From assembly GCF_034314165.1 (NCBI RefSeq), contig NZ_JAVIWK010000001.1, forward strand, positions 2,247,001-2,311,000: 64,000 bases of DNA, written 5' to 3'. How positions within the stretch are numbered: position 1 is the stretch's first letter; the number at the start of each line of letters is the position of its first letter. This document shows, one piece after another, positions 15,265 through 24,607 of this stretch. The notes under the pieces were generated by a model. It did no database searches. It worked only from the letters and a program-made list of their open reading frames with translations, and was not told where the DNA came from. The position numbers were made by a program, and so were the translations under genes. Origin of the DNA: Pseudomonas sp. Bout1. Lineage in GTDB: Bacteria > Pseudomonadota > Gammaproteobacteria > Pseudomonadales > Pseudomonadaceae.

Positions 15265-16644
15265 ATGAAATTCCATGGGCTTGTTATCACGGCCGTTATA
15301 ACCCTGTCTGCTTGTTCGGTTGGCCCGGACTTTAAAGCGCCGTCCGTTGCCGCCTCGCAGCACTACGACGTGCAGGCAGAGCAGCGCGTGTCGTTCAATC
15401 AGAAGGTGAACGTCGACTGGTGGTCGACCTTTCATTCCCACACGCTCGACAGCGTCATGCGCCGGGCGATTGCCGGCAACCTTGAGCTGACGTCGGCGGA
15501 CGCGACATTACGCCAGGCAGCCGCCTCGGTGGCGGCGGCGGAAGGTGCGCTGTTCCCGCAGGTGGATTTTGCCGCGCAAGCGGGGCGCCAGCGCGTGCAT
15601 AACGCCACGCAGCCTGCGGTGGTGAACTTCTATGGTGTCGGGCCGCAGGTCCGCTTCGACCTGGACGTATTTGGCGGCAACCGGCGCCGGGTCGAGCAGC
15701 AGCAGGCATTTGCCGATCTCCAGCGGAATCGCTTCGAAGCGGCCTACCTGACACTGACGGGGGACGTCGCCAGCCAGGCGCTGTTGATGGCCTCGGCCAG
15801 CGCGCAGATGGAAGCGGTGCAGACCTTGCTCGTCACCGACGCGAAAAATCTCGAGCTGGTGCGTGCGGCGCAACACAGTGGCGCGGCGACGCAGCTCGAC
15901 ATTTCCCTGGCCGAAACGCGGCTGGCGCAGGACCGCACGCTGTTGCCGCCACTGGCCCAGCAGCGGGATGCGGCGCGGCATGCGTTGTCAATTCTGGTTG
16001 GCAAAGGTCCGGCGGATTGGCGTGCGCCGGATTTCAACCTGGCTGAATTTGCCTCGGCCACCACGCTGCCCGTCAGCTTGCCGTCTGAACTGGCGCACGA
16101 CCGCCCGGACGTGCAGCAAGCGGAGGCGGAACTGCGGGCGGCCAGTGCGGCAGTCGGCGTGGCGACCGCCAATCTTTATCCGCATGTGGAACTGTCCGCT
16201 TCCCTGGCCCAGGCCGCTTCGGGCAACGGCGGGACGGCGCTGTGGGGTTTTGCCACCGGGCTGGCGGGGCCGATCTTCGACGGCGGCAGTCTCAAGGCCG
16301 AGCGCCAGGCGGCGGTGGAGGGCTATAACGCCTTGCTCGCCAACTATCAGCAAACCGTTATCAAGTCGTTCGGCCAGGTTGCAGACACCTTGCAGGCGAT
16401 CAATCACGACGCGCAGGAATACCAGGCGCAGATCGCCGCGTTGCAAGCGGCGGACAACAGTTTGCGGCTGAACCAGCAGGCCTATGGGGCAGGGGAGAAC
16501 GGCTTGCTGCAGGTGCTGGAGGCTCAACGTGCATATGAGCAGGCGTTGCTTGGGCAATTGCGGGCGAGCACCGCCCAACACCTCGATACGGTGCGCTTGT
16601 TCGTGGCGCTCGGTGGTCGCTCGGTTAGCGATTTCAGGCGCTAG
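15265..16644 (+). CDS. NodT-family outer-membrane efflux lipoprotein
   Basis: 459 residues from the ATG at 15265, preferred over an upstream GTG because CGGAG lies eight bases before it. The signal peptide ends in a lipobox LSAC, giving an acylated cysteine at the mature N-terminus (CSVGPDFKAP). Two OEP repeats follow, with the long helical hairpins of TolC-like channels. The motif ELAHDRPDVQQAEAELRAA in the second repeat is conserved in NodT proteins. It forms the exit duct for the EmrAB-like pump encoded just upstream (18 bp gap). Confidence 0.9.
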   Translation: MKFHGLVITAVITLSACSVGPDFKAPSVAASQHYDVQAEQRVSFNQKVNVDWWSTFHSHTLDSVMRRAIAGNLELTSADATLRQAAASVAAAEGALFPQVDFAAQAGRQRVHNATQPAVVNFYGVGPQVRFDLDVFGGNRRRVEQQQAFADLQRNRFEAAYLTLTGDVASQALLMASASAQMEAVQTLLVTDAKNLELVRAAQHSGAATQLDISLAETRLAQDRTLLPPLAQQRDAARHALSILVGKGPADWRAPDFNLAEFASATTLPVSLPSELAHDRPDVQQAEAELRAASAAVGVATANLYPHVELSASLAQAASGNGGTALWGFATGLAGPIFDGGSLKAERQAAVEGYNALLANYQQTVIKSFGQVADTLQAINHDAQEYQAQIAALQAADNSLRLNQQAYGAGENGLLQVLEAQRAYEQALLGQLRASTAQHLDTVRLFVALGGRSVSDFRR

Positions 16645-17011
16645 CGGGGTGGGGGCATATCCGTTTTTTAGGTAACGGCGGCTATGGGTTCCGCTTTTAC
16701 AGCAAGGCATTGCTCCGCGGGCCGCTCCTCAATCCCTGCGTTCGGCCTCGGGCTGAATGGGGCAAAGAACACAGCGGCCTACAGGCCGGCTTGAGCGTTA
16801 AAAACCAGGGCAAAAGCTGTAGGAGCTGGCTTGCCGGCGATGCAGGCAACTCGGTGTATCAGGTACATCCAACTGATGCCATCGCCGGCAAGCCAGCTCC
16901 TACAGTGGCCCGTGCTGGTGCTCTACAACACTGTTTGGCTCACGTTCAAAAGTGACCCGCCGGAACGGCGGAACCAATACCCGCCATCACCGCAGCAACC
17001 GATGTGCCCAA
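16645..17011. repeat. Composite repeat element, short form (arms plus one REPIN)
   Basis: This gap of 367 bases between convergent genes holds no gene. It is filled by a composite repeat: a left arm (about 16650-16765: GGGGGCATATCCGTT, then a block ending GGGCTGAATGGGGCA), one REPIN (16817-16905), and a right arm (about 16944-17010) containing GTTCAAAAGTGA and CGGAACCAATAC. The same arms flank the large tandem array at 28340-30333, so these are two copies of one repeat family differing in core copy number. Short ORFs here are not genes. Confidence 0.8.
16817..16905. repeat. REPIN (paired REP, GTAGGAGCTGGCTTGCC type)
   Basis: Two perfect inverted copies of a 26-base REP (16817-16842 and 16880-16905), beginning CTGTAGGAGCTGGCTTGCCG, are separated by 37 bases. 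Such hairpins are mobilised by RAYT transposases elsewhere in Pseudomonas genomes; no RAYT gene is in this window. Confidence 0.92.
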
Positions 17012-17482
17012 TCAACCACCCTTACCCAACAACGCCCTGGCAAACTCGTCAGACGCAATAAAGTCCATGGCCTTGCGCAACTCGCAGGCCGCCTGCGCAC
17101 CGAACACCTCATCAAACCGCACTGCCATCTGCTTGGATACCACCCGTGCGTCCTCATACTTGCGCAACCCGGCTTCAGTCAACAGCACCCGCCGGCTGCG
17201 CCGATCCAGCTCGTCCACCTGCAACACCACCAACCCATCCCGCACCAGCGGCTTGAGCGTATGCCCCAAGGCCGACAAATCCATTACCAACGATTGCGCC
17301 AAATCACGCATCTTCGGCCCATCACCATTGGCAATGTGGTTCAGCAGCGAATACTGCGTGGCTTTCAAGCCAAACGGCACAAACGCTTCGTCATAGATTT
17401 GCGCCATGCGACGGGACGCGCGACGCACGGCTCCGTTAGAGCAGGTGCTGGGGCTATTCAGGACGGGAGGTGCACATTTCAC
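17012..17482 (-). CDS. MarR-family transcriptional regulator
   Basis: 156 residues with the winged helix at about residues 45-110: FGLKATQYSLLNHIANGDGP, the recognition helix LAQSLVMDLSALGHTLKPL, and the wing DELDRRSRRVLLTEAG. The last contains the D-x-R-x3-R pattern of MarR wings. It is divergent from the RND efflux operon at 17716, and the intergenic region carries repeated ATGCCTCTA half-sites, so it probably represses the pump and itself. Confidence 0.9.
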   Translation of the reverse strand: MKCAPPVLNSPSTCSNGAVRRASRRMAQIYDEAFVPFGLKATQYSLLNHIANGDGPKMRDLAQSLVMDLSALGHTLKPLVRDGLVVLQVDELDRRSRRVLLTEAGLRKYEDARVVSKQMAVRFDEVFGAQAACELRKAMDFIASDEFARALLGKGG

Positions 17483-17540
17483 GGCGGATCACTCGCTACA
17501 GCCAAAGGGTTAACCGAACGTTAATCCGGCAAGATGAATA

Positions 17541-17612
17541 TTGACATATGTAGAAACAAATTAGTTGCGTATGCCTCTAAACGCTATATCGTGGCATATG
17601 CCTCTATTTTGA
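17541..17612. promoter_or_regulatory. Putative operator region of the MarR/RND divergent pair
   Basis: Two direct copies of ATGCCTCTA (17571-17579 and 17598-17606), 27 bp apart, lie in an AT-rich stretch that also contains a TTGACA-like -35 at 17541. Spacing of about 2.5 helix turns would place proteins on different faces. Assignment as MarR sites is by position only. Confidence 0.4.
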
Positions 17613-17715
17613 CCGGATGTCAGTGCAGCAGGCCCGGATTACAGACGGGCGGGGCAGGAGGAACGCGCTGTTCAGTGCCTCCTTCAGTGTTCAACTTCCT
17701 GTCTGGATCACACCT

Positions 17716-20700
17716 ATGCTCAACCTTGTGCGCATCGCATTGCGGCGCCCCTATACCTTTCTGGTATTGGCTATTTTCATTCTGATTGTGGGCCCGCTCG
17801 CGGCCTGGCGTACCCCGACCGACATCTTCCCCGAAATTCGCATCCCCGTGATTGCCGTGATCTGGCAGTACACCGGCTTGCCACCGGACCAGATGGCCGG
17901 CCGTATCACCTCGCCCTTCGAGCGGGTACTGACCACCACGGTTAATGACATCCGCCATATCGAGGCGCAGTCGTTGAACGGCTTCGGCATCGTCAAGGTG
18001 TACTTCCAGCCGGGCGTCAATATCAGTACGGCCAACGCACAAGTGACCTCGGTGTCCCAGGCCATCCTGCGCCAACTGCCTCCCGGCACCACGCCACCGC
18101 TGGTGCTCAACTACAGCGCCTCGACGGTGCCGATCGTGCAATTGGCATTGTCCGGCAAAGGGCTCACCGAGCAGAATCTGGGCGACCTGGGCCTTAATAC
18201 CGTGCGCCTGATGCTCACCACAGTGCCCGGTGCGGCGCTGCCGTACCCGTTCGGCGGCAAGTCCCGCCAGGTGCAGATCGACCTCGACTCGGCGCGGATG
18301 CAGGCCCGTGGCCTCTCGGCGCAAGACGTGGCCACCGCCCTGGCTACGCAAAACCTGATCACCCCGGTGGGCACGCAAAAGATCGGCAGCTATGAATTCA
18401 ACCTGCAACTGAACAACTCACCGACAGATTTCCACGACCTGGAAAACCTGCCTATCAAGACCGCCGACGGCACCACCGTATTGATCCGTGACGTGGCCAC
18501 CGTGCGTGACGGCAACCCGCCGCAAACCAACATCGTGCACGTCAACGGCAACCGTTCGGTGTTGCTGCCGGTGCTCAAGACCGGCTCGGCATCGACCCTT
18601 GGGGTGATCGCCGGCATCAAGGACAAACTCGCCGACAACAAAGGCGCGTTGCCGCCCAATCTGAATATCGACCTGATCGGCGACCAATCGCTGTTCGTGC
18701 GTTCGGCCATCAGCGGCGTGGCCCGCGAGGGAGTGATTGCAGCGGCGCTGACCAGCCTGATGATCCTGTTGTTCCTCGGCAGTTGGCGCTCCACGGTGAT
18801 CATCGCCACGTCGATTCCGCTGGCCATCCTGTCGTCGATTGCCACGCTGTCGGCGCTCGGCGAAACCCTTAATATCATGACCCTCGGCGGCCTGGCATTG
18901 GCCGTGGGGATTCTGGTGGACGACGCCACGGTGACCATCGAGAACATCAACTGGCACCTGGAGCAGGGCAAGCCGGTGGAGACGGCGATCCTCGACGGCG
19001 CAGCGCAGATAGTCACGCCGGCGTTCGTGTCCCTTTTGTGTATCTGCATCGTGTTCGTGCCGATGTTTTTCCTGGAGGGCGTGGCGCGCTTCCTGTTTGT
19101 GCCGATGGCCGAAGCGGTGATCTTTGCGATGATCGCCTCGTTCATCCTGTCGCGAACCCTGGTGCCGACCCTCGCCAATTACCTGCTCAAGCCTCATGAA
19201 CATCATGCGGACGGCACGCCAGTGGTCGCGCCATCGAACAACCCGCTGGTGAGGTTCCAGCGCGGGTTCGAGCGCCAGTTCGAAGCGTTTCGCGCGGTTT
19301 ACCATGGGGCGCTGGAGAGTGCGTTGCACCACCGCCGCATCGTGGTGATCGCGCTGCTTGCATTTGTCGCCGTGTCGTTTGCGCTGGTGCCGTTCCTGGG
19401 CCGCAACTTCTTCCCCGAGGTTGACTCCGGGCAGATCCTGCTGCATGTGCGGGCACCGGTCGGCACGCGGGTCGAGAGCAATGCACGGCTGGTGTCGCAG
19501 ATCGAGAGCACCGTGCACAAAGTCATCGACCCGCAGGAGCTGGCAGCCATTGTCGACAACATCGGCCTGGCCATCAGCGGGATCAACGTGGCCTACAACA
19601 ACACCGGCACCGTGGGCTCCCAGGACAGCGATATCCAGATCAGCCTGAAAGAGGGCCATCGCCCGACCGCCGACTACATACGCGAACTGCGTGAACGACT
19701 GCCTCGCGAATTTCCGAACGCGGTGTTCTCGTTCCCCGCGTCGGATATCGTCGGGCAGATCCTCAACTTCGGTTCGTCCGCGCCGGTGGATGTGCAAGTC
19801 AGCGGCAATAACCTGCCAGCCAACTTCACCTATGCCAGCACGCTGTTGCGGGAAATTCGCAGGGTGCCGGGTGTGGTGGATGCGCGCATCCAGCAGTCGC
19901 GGCAACTACCAACCTTCAAGATCGATGTGGACCGCACCCAAGCGCAACTGGTTGGCCTGACCGAGCGCGATGTGACCAACAGCCTGGTGGTCAACCTGGC
20001 AGGTTCCAGCCAGGTGGCGCCGACGTTCTGGCTCAACCCGGCCAACGGTGTGTCGTACCCCATCGTGATGCAAACCCCGCAATACGGCCTCGACACGCTG
20101 GCCGCCCTGCATAACCTGCCGTTGAGTGGCAGCCCCGGTGCGGCGTCAGACCAGACCCTGGGCGGCCTGGCCTCTATCGAGCGCAGCCACGCCAACTCGG
20201 TGGTGACCCAGTCGGATATCCAACCGGTGGTCGAGGTATTGACCGCGATCCAGGGCCGCGACCTCGGCGCCGTCGCCGCCGACATTCAGAAGATCCTCAC
20301 CGCCCACGCCAGCGAAGTGCCCACCGGCTCCAAAGTGCTGTTGCAGGGCCAGGTGCAAACCATGAACGCGGCCTTCAGTGGCCTGCTGTTTGGCCTGCTC
20401 GGCGCGGTGGTGCTGATCTACCTGCTGATCGTGGTCAACTTCCAGTCCTGGGCCGACCCGTTCGTGATCATCACGGCCTTGCCGGCGGCGCTGGCGGGCA
20501 TTGTGTGGATGCTGTTTGTTACCCACACACCGTTGTCGGTGCCGGCGTTGACCGGGGCAATCATGTGCATGGGCGTGGCCACCGCCAACGCCATCCTCGT
20601 GGTGAGCTTCTGCCGCGAACGCCTCGCGGTGCACGGGGATGCGGTGCAGGCGGCGCTGGAAGCCGGCTTTACCCGCCTGCGCCCGGTGTTGATGACCGCC

Positions 20701-20904
20701 ATCTCGATGATCATCGGTATGGCACCAATGGCCCTGAGCCTGGGGGAGGGCGGCGAACAAAACGCCCCGCTGGGCCGTGCGGTCATCGGCGGGCTGGCCT
20801 TTGCCACCATTGCCACGTTGTTCCTGGTTCCGCTGATTTTCAGTCTTGTGCACGGGCGGCGTCAGCACGCCACGCTTGCGACCACCGCCACTCAAGGGGT
20901 TTGA
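17716..20904 (+). CDS. RND-family efflux pump, inner-membrane subunit
   Basis: 1062 residues from the ATG at 17716, where homology to AcrB-type proteins begins (LVRIALRRPYTFLVLA); an in-frame ATG at 17617 would add 33 non-conserved residues. It has 12 transmembrane segments with two large periplasmic loops (after TM1 and TM7). Motif regions GGLALAVGILVDDATVTIEN (the paired acidic residues of the proton relay in TM4) and GEGGEQNAPLGRAVIGGL are present. It exports substrates using the proton gradient. It is first in a pump-adaptor-channel operon, with the pump gene preceding the adaptor gene, the reverse of the usual mexAB order. Confidence 0.9.
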   Translation: MLNLVRIALRRPYTFLVLAIFILIVGPLAAWRTPTDIFPEIRIPVIAVIWQYTGLPPDQMAGRITSPFERVLTTTVNDIRHIEAQSLNGFGIVKVYFQPGVNISTANAQVTSVSQAILRQLPPGTTPPLVLNYSASTVPIVQLALSGKGLTEQNLGDLGLNTVRLMLTTVPGAALPYPFGGKSRQVQIDLDSARMQARGLSAQDVATALATQNLITPVGTQKIGSYEFNLQLNNSPTDFHDLENLPIKTADGTTVLIRDVATVRDGNPPQTNIVHVNGNRSVLLPVLKTGSASTLGVIAGIKDKLADNKGALPPNLNIDLIGDQSLFVRSAISGVAREGVIAAALTSLMILLFLGSWRSTVIIATSIPLAILSSIATLSALGETLNIMTLGGLALAVGILVDDATVTIENINWHLEQGKPVETAILDGAAQIVTPAFVSLLCICIVFVPMFFLEGVARFLFVPMAEAVIFAMIASFILSRTLVPTLANYLLKPHEHHADGTPVVAPSNNPLVRFQRGFERQFEAFRAVYHGALESALHHRRIVVIALLAFVAVSFALVPFLGRNFFPEVDSGQILLHVRAPVGTRVESNARLVSQIESTVHKVIDPQELAAIVDNIGLAISGINVAYNNTGTVGSQDSDIQISLKEGHRPTADYIRELRERLPREFPNAVFSFPASDIVGQILNFGSSAPVDVQVSGNNLPANFTYASTLLREIRRVPGVVDARIQQSRQLPTFKIDVDRTQAQLVGLTERDVTNSLVVNLAGSSQVAPTFWLNPANGVSYPIVMQTPQYGLDTLAALHNLPLSGSPGAASDQTLGGLASIERSHANSVVTQSDIQPVVEVLTAIQGRDLGAVAADIQKILTAHASEVPTGSKVLLQGQVQTMNAAFSGLLFGLLGAVVLIYLLIVVNFQSWADPFVIITALPAALAGIVWMLFVTHTPLSVPALTGAIMCMGVATANAILVVSFCRERLAVHGDAVQAALEAGFTRLRPVLMTAISMIIGMAPMALSLGEGGEQNAPLGRAVIGGLAFATIATLFLVPLIFSLVHGRRQHATLATTATQGV

Positions 20905-20905
20905 C

Positions 20906-22087
20906 ATGTCCACTTCCGTTTCCAATCCGGGTTCACCCCGCCGCAAATCCCGTGGTCTGCTCTGGCTGGTGCTGGGGCTGGTGGTGCTGGTCGCCGTGGT
21001 GGTGTTCGGCATCGGCGTGCGCGCCAGTGAATCGCGCGACCTGAAAACCTGGACCGATGCCCAGGCCTTGCCCAGCGTGACCCTGATCACCCCGAGCGTG
21101 CAGCCGCAAGGGCCGGTTTTGAATTTGCCGGGCCGGCTTGAGGCGTACTCCCGAGCGTCGATCTTTGCCCGGGTCAACGGCTACCTCAAGACCTGGAATG
21201 TCGACATCGGCGACCATGTGAAGGCCGGGCAACTGCTGGCCGAAATCGATACGCCGGAGCTCGATCAACAGCTGCTGCAAGCGAAGGCCGTACTCGCCTC
21301 GGCCCAGGCCGACGAGTCGCTGGCACAAACCACTGCCAAGCGCTGGCAGGCGATGCTCTCGTCGGATTCGGTGTCTCGCCAGGACGTGGATGAACGCACC
21401 GGCGACCTGACCGCCAAGCAGGCCAAGGTGGTCGCGGCCAAGGCCAACGTCGACCAGTTGATCGCCACCAAGGGCTTCCAGCGTTTGACCGCGCCGTTCG
21501 CCGGCGTGGTCACCGCGCGTGCAACCGACGTGGGGGCGTTGATCAATGCCGGCGGTGCCACTGGCAAAGAGCTGTTCGCGGTCTCCGATGTGAGCCGGCT
21601 ACGGGTGTATGTGCAGGTGCCGCAGTCGTCTGCACCGCAGATCAAGGTCGGTACCGTGGCGCGTCTGAGCGTGCCGGAATATCGCGGTGAAACCTTCAGC
21701 GCCAAGGTGGTCGCCGCCGCCGATGCGGTAAACGCCGCATCCGGCAGTACCCTGGTGCAACTGCTGGTAGACAACCCCGGTAGTCGCCTGCTGCCAGGCG
21801 GCTACACCAGCGTGCAGTTCACCTTGCCGGTGCAGACCGACGTGCTGCGCCTGCCCGCCAGCGCCCTGGTGTTCGATGACAAAGGCATGCGCGTGGCCAC
21901 CCTTGACGCAAACAATCATGTGCACTTCAAGACCGTGACCATCGCCCGGGACTTCGGTGACAGCGTGGAAATCGGCAGCGGCCTGGTCGCCACCGACCGG
22001 GTAATCGACACGCCCCCCGACGGCCTGGCCGATGATGATTCGGTACAACTGGCCGCCAATACTCCAGAGGCCAAACCCCATGGCTAA
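20906..22087 (+). CDS. RND efflux periplasmic adaptor subunit
   Basis: 393 residues from the ATG at 20906, which directly follows the pump stop and has AAGGGG upstream. An N-terminal membrane anchor (LLWLVLGLVVLVAVVVFGIGV) is followed by the lipoyl half-motif GYLKTWNVDIGDHVKAGQLLAEI. A short coiled-coil hairpin, the second lipoyl half (APFAGVVTARATDVGALIN) and beta-barrel/MP domains follow. It couples the RND pump to the outer-membrane channel encoded next. No lipobox is visible, so it is anchored by the transmembrane helix rather than by a lipid. Confidence 0.9.
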   Translation: MSTSVSNPGSPRRKSRGLLWLVLGLVVLVAVVVFGIGVRASESRDLKTWTDAQALPSVTLITPSVQPQGPVLNLPGRLEAYSRASIFARVNGYLKTWNVDIGDHVKAGQLLAEIDTPELDQQLLQAKAVLASAQADESLAQTTAKRWQAMLSSDSVSRQDVDERTGDLTAKQAKVVAAKANVDQLIATKGFQRLTAPFAGVVTARATDVGALINAGGATGKELFAVSDVSRLRVYVQVPQSSAPQIKVGTVARLSVPEYRGETFSAKVVAAADAVNAASGSTLVQLLVDNPGSRLLPGGYTSVQFTLPVQTDVLRLPASALVFDDKGMRVATLDANNHVHFKTVTIARDFGDSVEIGSGLVATDRVIDTPPDGLADDDSVQLAANTPEAKPHG

Positions 22088-23507
22088 TCGCACTTGCCTG
22101 GTATTGGTCGCGACCCTGGGCCTAGGCGCCTGCCACCTTGCGCCGCCGTTGGACATACCCGACGTGCCCGTGGCCGCGCAGTTTCATACCCAAGGGCCGT
22201 GGACCGTCGGCACGCCGAATGACCAGTCGAGCCGCGACGGCTGGTGGCATATTTACAAGGACCCGCAACTGGATGCCATGGAGCAGCAGTTGCTGCAAAA
22301 CAACCCGGACCTCAGTGCGGCACTGGCTCACTATTCCCAGGCCCAGGCGTTTGTGGCCCAGGCGCAGTCGGGGCTGTTTCCCAGGATCAGCGGGTCTGGC
22401 AATGCCCAGCGCATTCGCCAGTCGGACACACGCCCGTTGCGTTCGGCCAGCCCGCCGAACGTTTACGATTCCGGCACCTTGGGTGTTGAGGTGGACTATG
22501 AAGTCGACCTCTGGGGCCGCGTGCGCGACACCGTGGCCGCCGGCACCAGCGACGCCCAGGCCGCCAAGGCTGACCTGGCTTCGGTGCGTTTGAGCTTGCA
22601 GGCGCAGTTGGCCGACAGCTACATCCGCCTGCGTGGCATCGACCGGCAAGACCAGTTGCTGCAGCAGACCAGCGACGCCTATGCCAAGGCCTTGAGCCTC
22701 ACCGAAGGCCTGCACGGCGGCGGTATCGTTTCCGGGCTGGATGTGGCACGGGCACGTACCCAACTGTCGACGGTCAAGTCACAACTGAGCCAAAACCTGG
22801 TGCAGCGTGCGGTGCTCGAACATTCGATGGCGGCGATGCTGGGTGAGTCCGCATCCACCTACGCGATAGCCCCAAGCGTTGCGCAGATCGCGTTGCCCGC
22901 CGTACCCACCGGTGTACCGTCTACGCTGTTGCAGCGTCGGCCGGACATTGCCGCTGCCGAGCGTCGGATCGCCGCGGCCAATGCCCGCATCGGCGTGGCG
23001 AAAGCCGCCTGGTTCCCGGCCCTCACCTTGAGTGCCCAGGGCGGTTTCCAGAGTGATGAGTTCGCGCATTTGTTGAGCTCGCCGAACATTTTCTGGGCGA
23101 TTGGACCTTCGCTGGTCGGCACCATCTTTGACGGCGGCGCGCGCCAGGCGGGTGTCGACAGTGCCAGGGCGGCTACTGATGAAGCCGCGGCCAAGTATCG
23201 TGGTGTAGTGTTGGGCGCGTTCGAGCAGGTGGAGAACAACCTGTCGATCCTCTCCGGGCTCGACACTGCCCTGGTAGACCAACGCGATGCGGCGGCAGCC
23301 GCGCAGTATGCTGAGGACTTGTCCCTGGCGCGGTATCGCCAGGGCGGCGCGGCGTACCTGGATGTGGTGACCGCGCAGGTCGCCTCGTTGCAGGCACAGC
23401 GAACTGTGCTGGATCTACAGACTCAACAGTTGAGCGCCAACGTAGGGCTGATCAAGGCATTGGGTGGCGGCTGGAACCTGGCCCAACTGGCCCAAAAGAA
23501 CCTGTAG
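22080..23507 (+). CDS. NodT-family outer-membrane efflux lipoprotein (RND set)
   Basis: 475 residues from the ATG at 22080, overlapping the adaptor gene by 8 bp. The signal peptide ends with lipobox LGAC. Two OEP domains follow, with the conserved block LLQRRPDIAAAERRIAAANARIGVAKAAWFP. It is the channel of the pump encoded at 17716. The stop codon TAG (23505-23507) is part of the first REP arm of the REPIN at 23502, so the repeat abuts and partly provides the end of the gene. Confidence 0.9.
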   Translation: MANRTCLVLVATLGLGACHLAPPLDIPDVPVAAQFHTQGPWTVGTPNDQSSRDGWWHIYKDPQLDAMEQQLLQNNPDLSAALAHYSQAQAFVAQAQSGLFPRISGSGNAQRIRQSDTRPLRSASPPNVYDSGTLGVEVDYEVDLWGRVRDTVAAGTSDAQAAKADLASVRLSLQAQLADSYIRLRGIDRQDQLLQQTSDAYAKALSLTEGLHGGGIVSGLDVARARTQLSTVKSQLSQNLVQRAVLEHSMAAMLGESASTYAIAPSVAQIALPAVPTGVPSTLLQRRPDIAAAERRIAAANARIGVAKAAWFPALTLSAQGGFQSDEFAHLLSSPNIFWAIGPSLVGTIFDGGARQAGVDSARAATDEAAAKYRGVVLGAFEQVENNLSILSGLDTALVDQRDAAAAAQYAEDLSLARYRQGGAAYLDVVTAQVASLQAQRTVLDLQTQQLSANVGLIKALGGGWNLAQLAQKNL

Positions 23508-23603
23508 GAGCGAGCTTGCTCGCGAAGGTCGTCAACGATTATGCGTATTTGTAGGTTAAACGCGGCGCTCTCGGGTTTTTCGCGAGCAAGCTCGCTCCTA
23601 CAG
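23502..23603. repeat. REPIN (GTAGGAGCGAGCTTGC type)
   Basis: A 25-base arm (23502-23526) and its exact reverse complement (23579-23603) enclose 52 bases. This is a different REP class from those at 16817 and 28679. The left arm overlaps the last codon and the stop codon of the outer-membrane channel gene. Confidence 0.92.
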
Positions 23604-23652
23604 TTAGTTATTTAGTTAGTTGTTGTGAACATTGAATCCAAGGAGTAGTGGC

Positions 23653-24486
23653 ATGACTGATTACGTACCGCCAAAGGTCTGGACCTGGAAATCCCAAAAC
23701 GGCGGAACCTTCGCCAGTATCAACCGGCCCATCGCCGGTGCGACCCACGACAAGGAATTGCCGGTTGGCCGTCATCCGTTGCAGTTGTATTCGTTGGCCA
23801 CGCCCAACGGTCAGAAGGTCACGATCTTGCTGGAAGAACTGCTGGCCCTGGGGCACAAAGGGGCGGAATACGATGCGTGGCTGATCAAGATCGGCGACGG
23901 TGACCAGTTCGGCAGCGGCTTCGTTGGCGTCAACCCGAACTCGAAGATTCCCGCGCTGCTGGACCGCAGCGGGCCCAAGCCGATTCGGGTGTTCGAGTCC
24001 GGGGCGATTCTGCAGTACCTGGCCGAGAAGTTTGGTGAGTTCCTGCCCACTGAACCTGCGGCCCGTGCCGAGTGCCTGTCGTGGTTGTTCTGGCAGATGG
24101 GCAGCGCGCCGTACCTGGGCGGTGGTTTCGGGCATTTCTATGCTTACGCGCCGACCAAGATCGAATACGCCATCGACCGCTTCGCCATGGAAACCAAGCG
24201 CCAACTGGATGTGCTGGACAAACAACTGGCCGAGCACGAATACATCGCCGGGGACGCGTACACCATCGCCGACATGGCGATCTGGCCGTGGTACGGCGGC
24301 CTGGTGAAAGGCCGCTTGTATGAGGGCGCAGAGTTTCTTTCGGTGCAGGATTACACGCATGTGCTGCGTTGGGCCAATGCCATCGAAGCGCGGCCTGCGG
24401 TGCAGCGTGGGCGCCGGGTCAATCGTGTTTCGGGCGAGCCGTCAGAGCAACTGCGCGAGCGTCATGACGCGTCGGACCTCGACTGA
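23653..24486 (+). CDS. yghU: YghU-like glutathione S-transferase / disulfide-bond oxidoreductase
   Basis: 277 residues from the ATG at 23653, which has AAGGAG nine bases upstream. The thioredoxin-like N-domain (residues ~45-130) contains SLATPNGQKVTILLEEL and VFESGAILQYLAEKFG. The all-helical C-domain has the N-capping segment YTIADMAIWPWYGGLV. Features match the Nu-class GST YghU, which binds two glutathiones and reduces disulfides and peroxides. Cytoplasmic. It stands alone between two REPINs. Confidence 0.9.
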   Translation: MTDYVPPKVWTWKSQNGGTFASINRPIAGATHDKELPVGRHPLQLYSLATPNGQKVTILLEELLALGHKGAEYDAWLIKIGDGDQFGSGFVGVNPNSKIPALLDRSGPKPIRVFESGAILQYLAEKFGEFLPTEPAARAECLSWLFWQMGSAPYLGGGFGHFYAYAPTKIEYAIDRFAMETKRQLDVLDKQLAEHEYIAGDAYTIADMAIWPWYGGLVKGRLYEGAEFLSVQDYTHVLRWANAIEARPAVQRGRRVNRVSGEPSEQLRERHDASDLD

Positions 24487-24507
24487 CCCGACCCACACCC
24501 GCCCCCC

Positions 24508-24607
24508 GTAGCAGCTGTCGAGCCCAAGCGAGGCTGCGTAAGGCGCGCTGCACGCTTTGAGCCGAGTTGCGGCCCACGCAGCCTCGCTAGGGCTCGACAG
24601 CTGCTAC
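24508..24607. repeat. REPIN (GTAGCAGCTGTCGAGCCC type) overlapping a gene end
   Basis: Inverted arms at 24508-24538 and 24577-24607 match over ~31 bases apart from one or two positions. The right arm extends 21 bases into the symporter reading frame and encodes its last residues and stop codon. This is a third REP class in the window; a single related arm is found at 47663. Confidence 0.85.

Noticed and set aside
16710..16955. 81-residue frame in the short composite repeat
   Set aside because: It is made of repeat arm and REPIN sequence and lacks a ribosome site.
18418..19905. 495-residue frame antisense to the RND pump
   Set aside because: No recognisable domain, and extreme His/Arg/Gln content; the RND gene on the plus strand is unambiguous.
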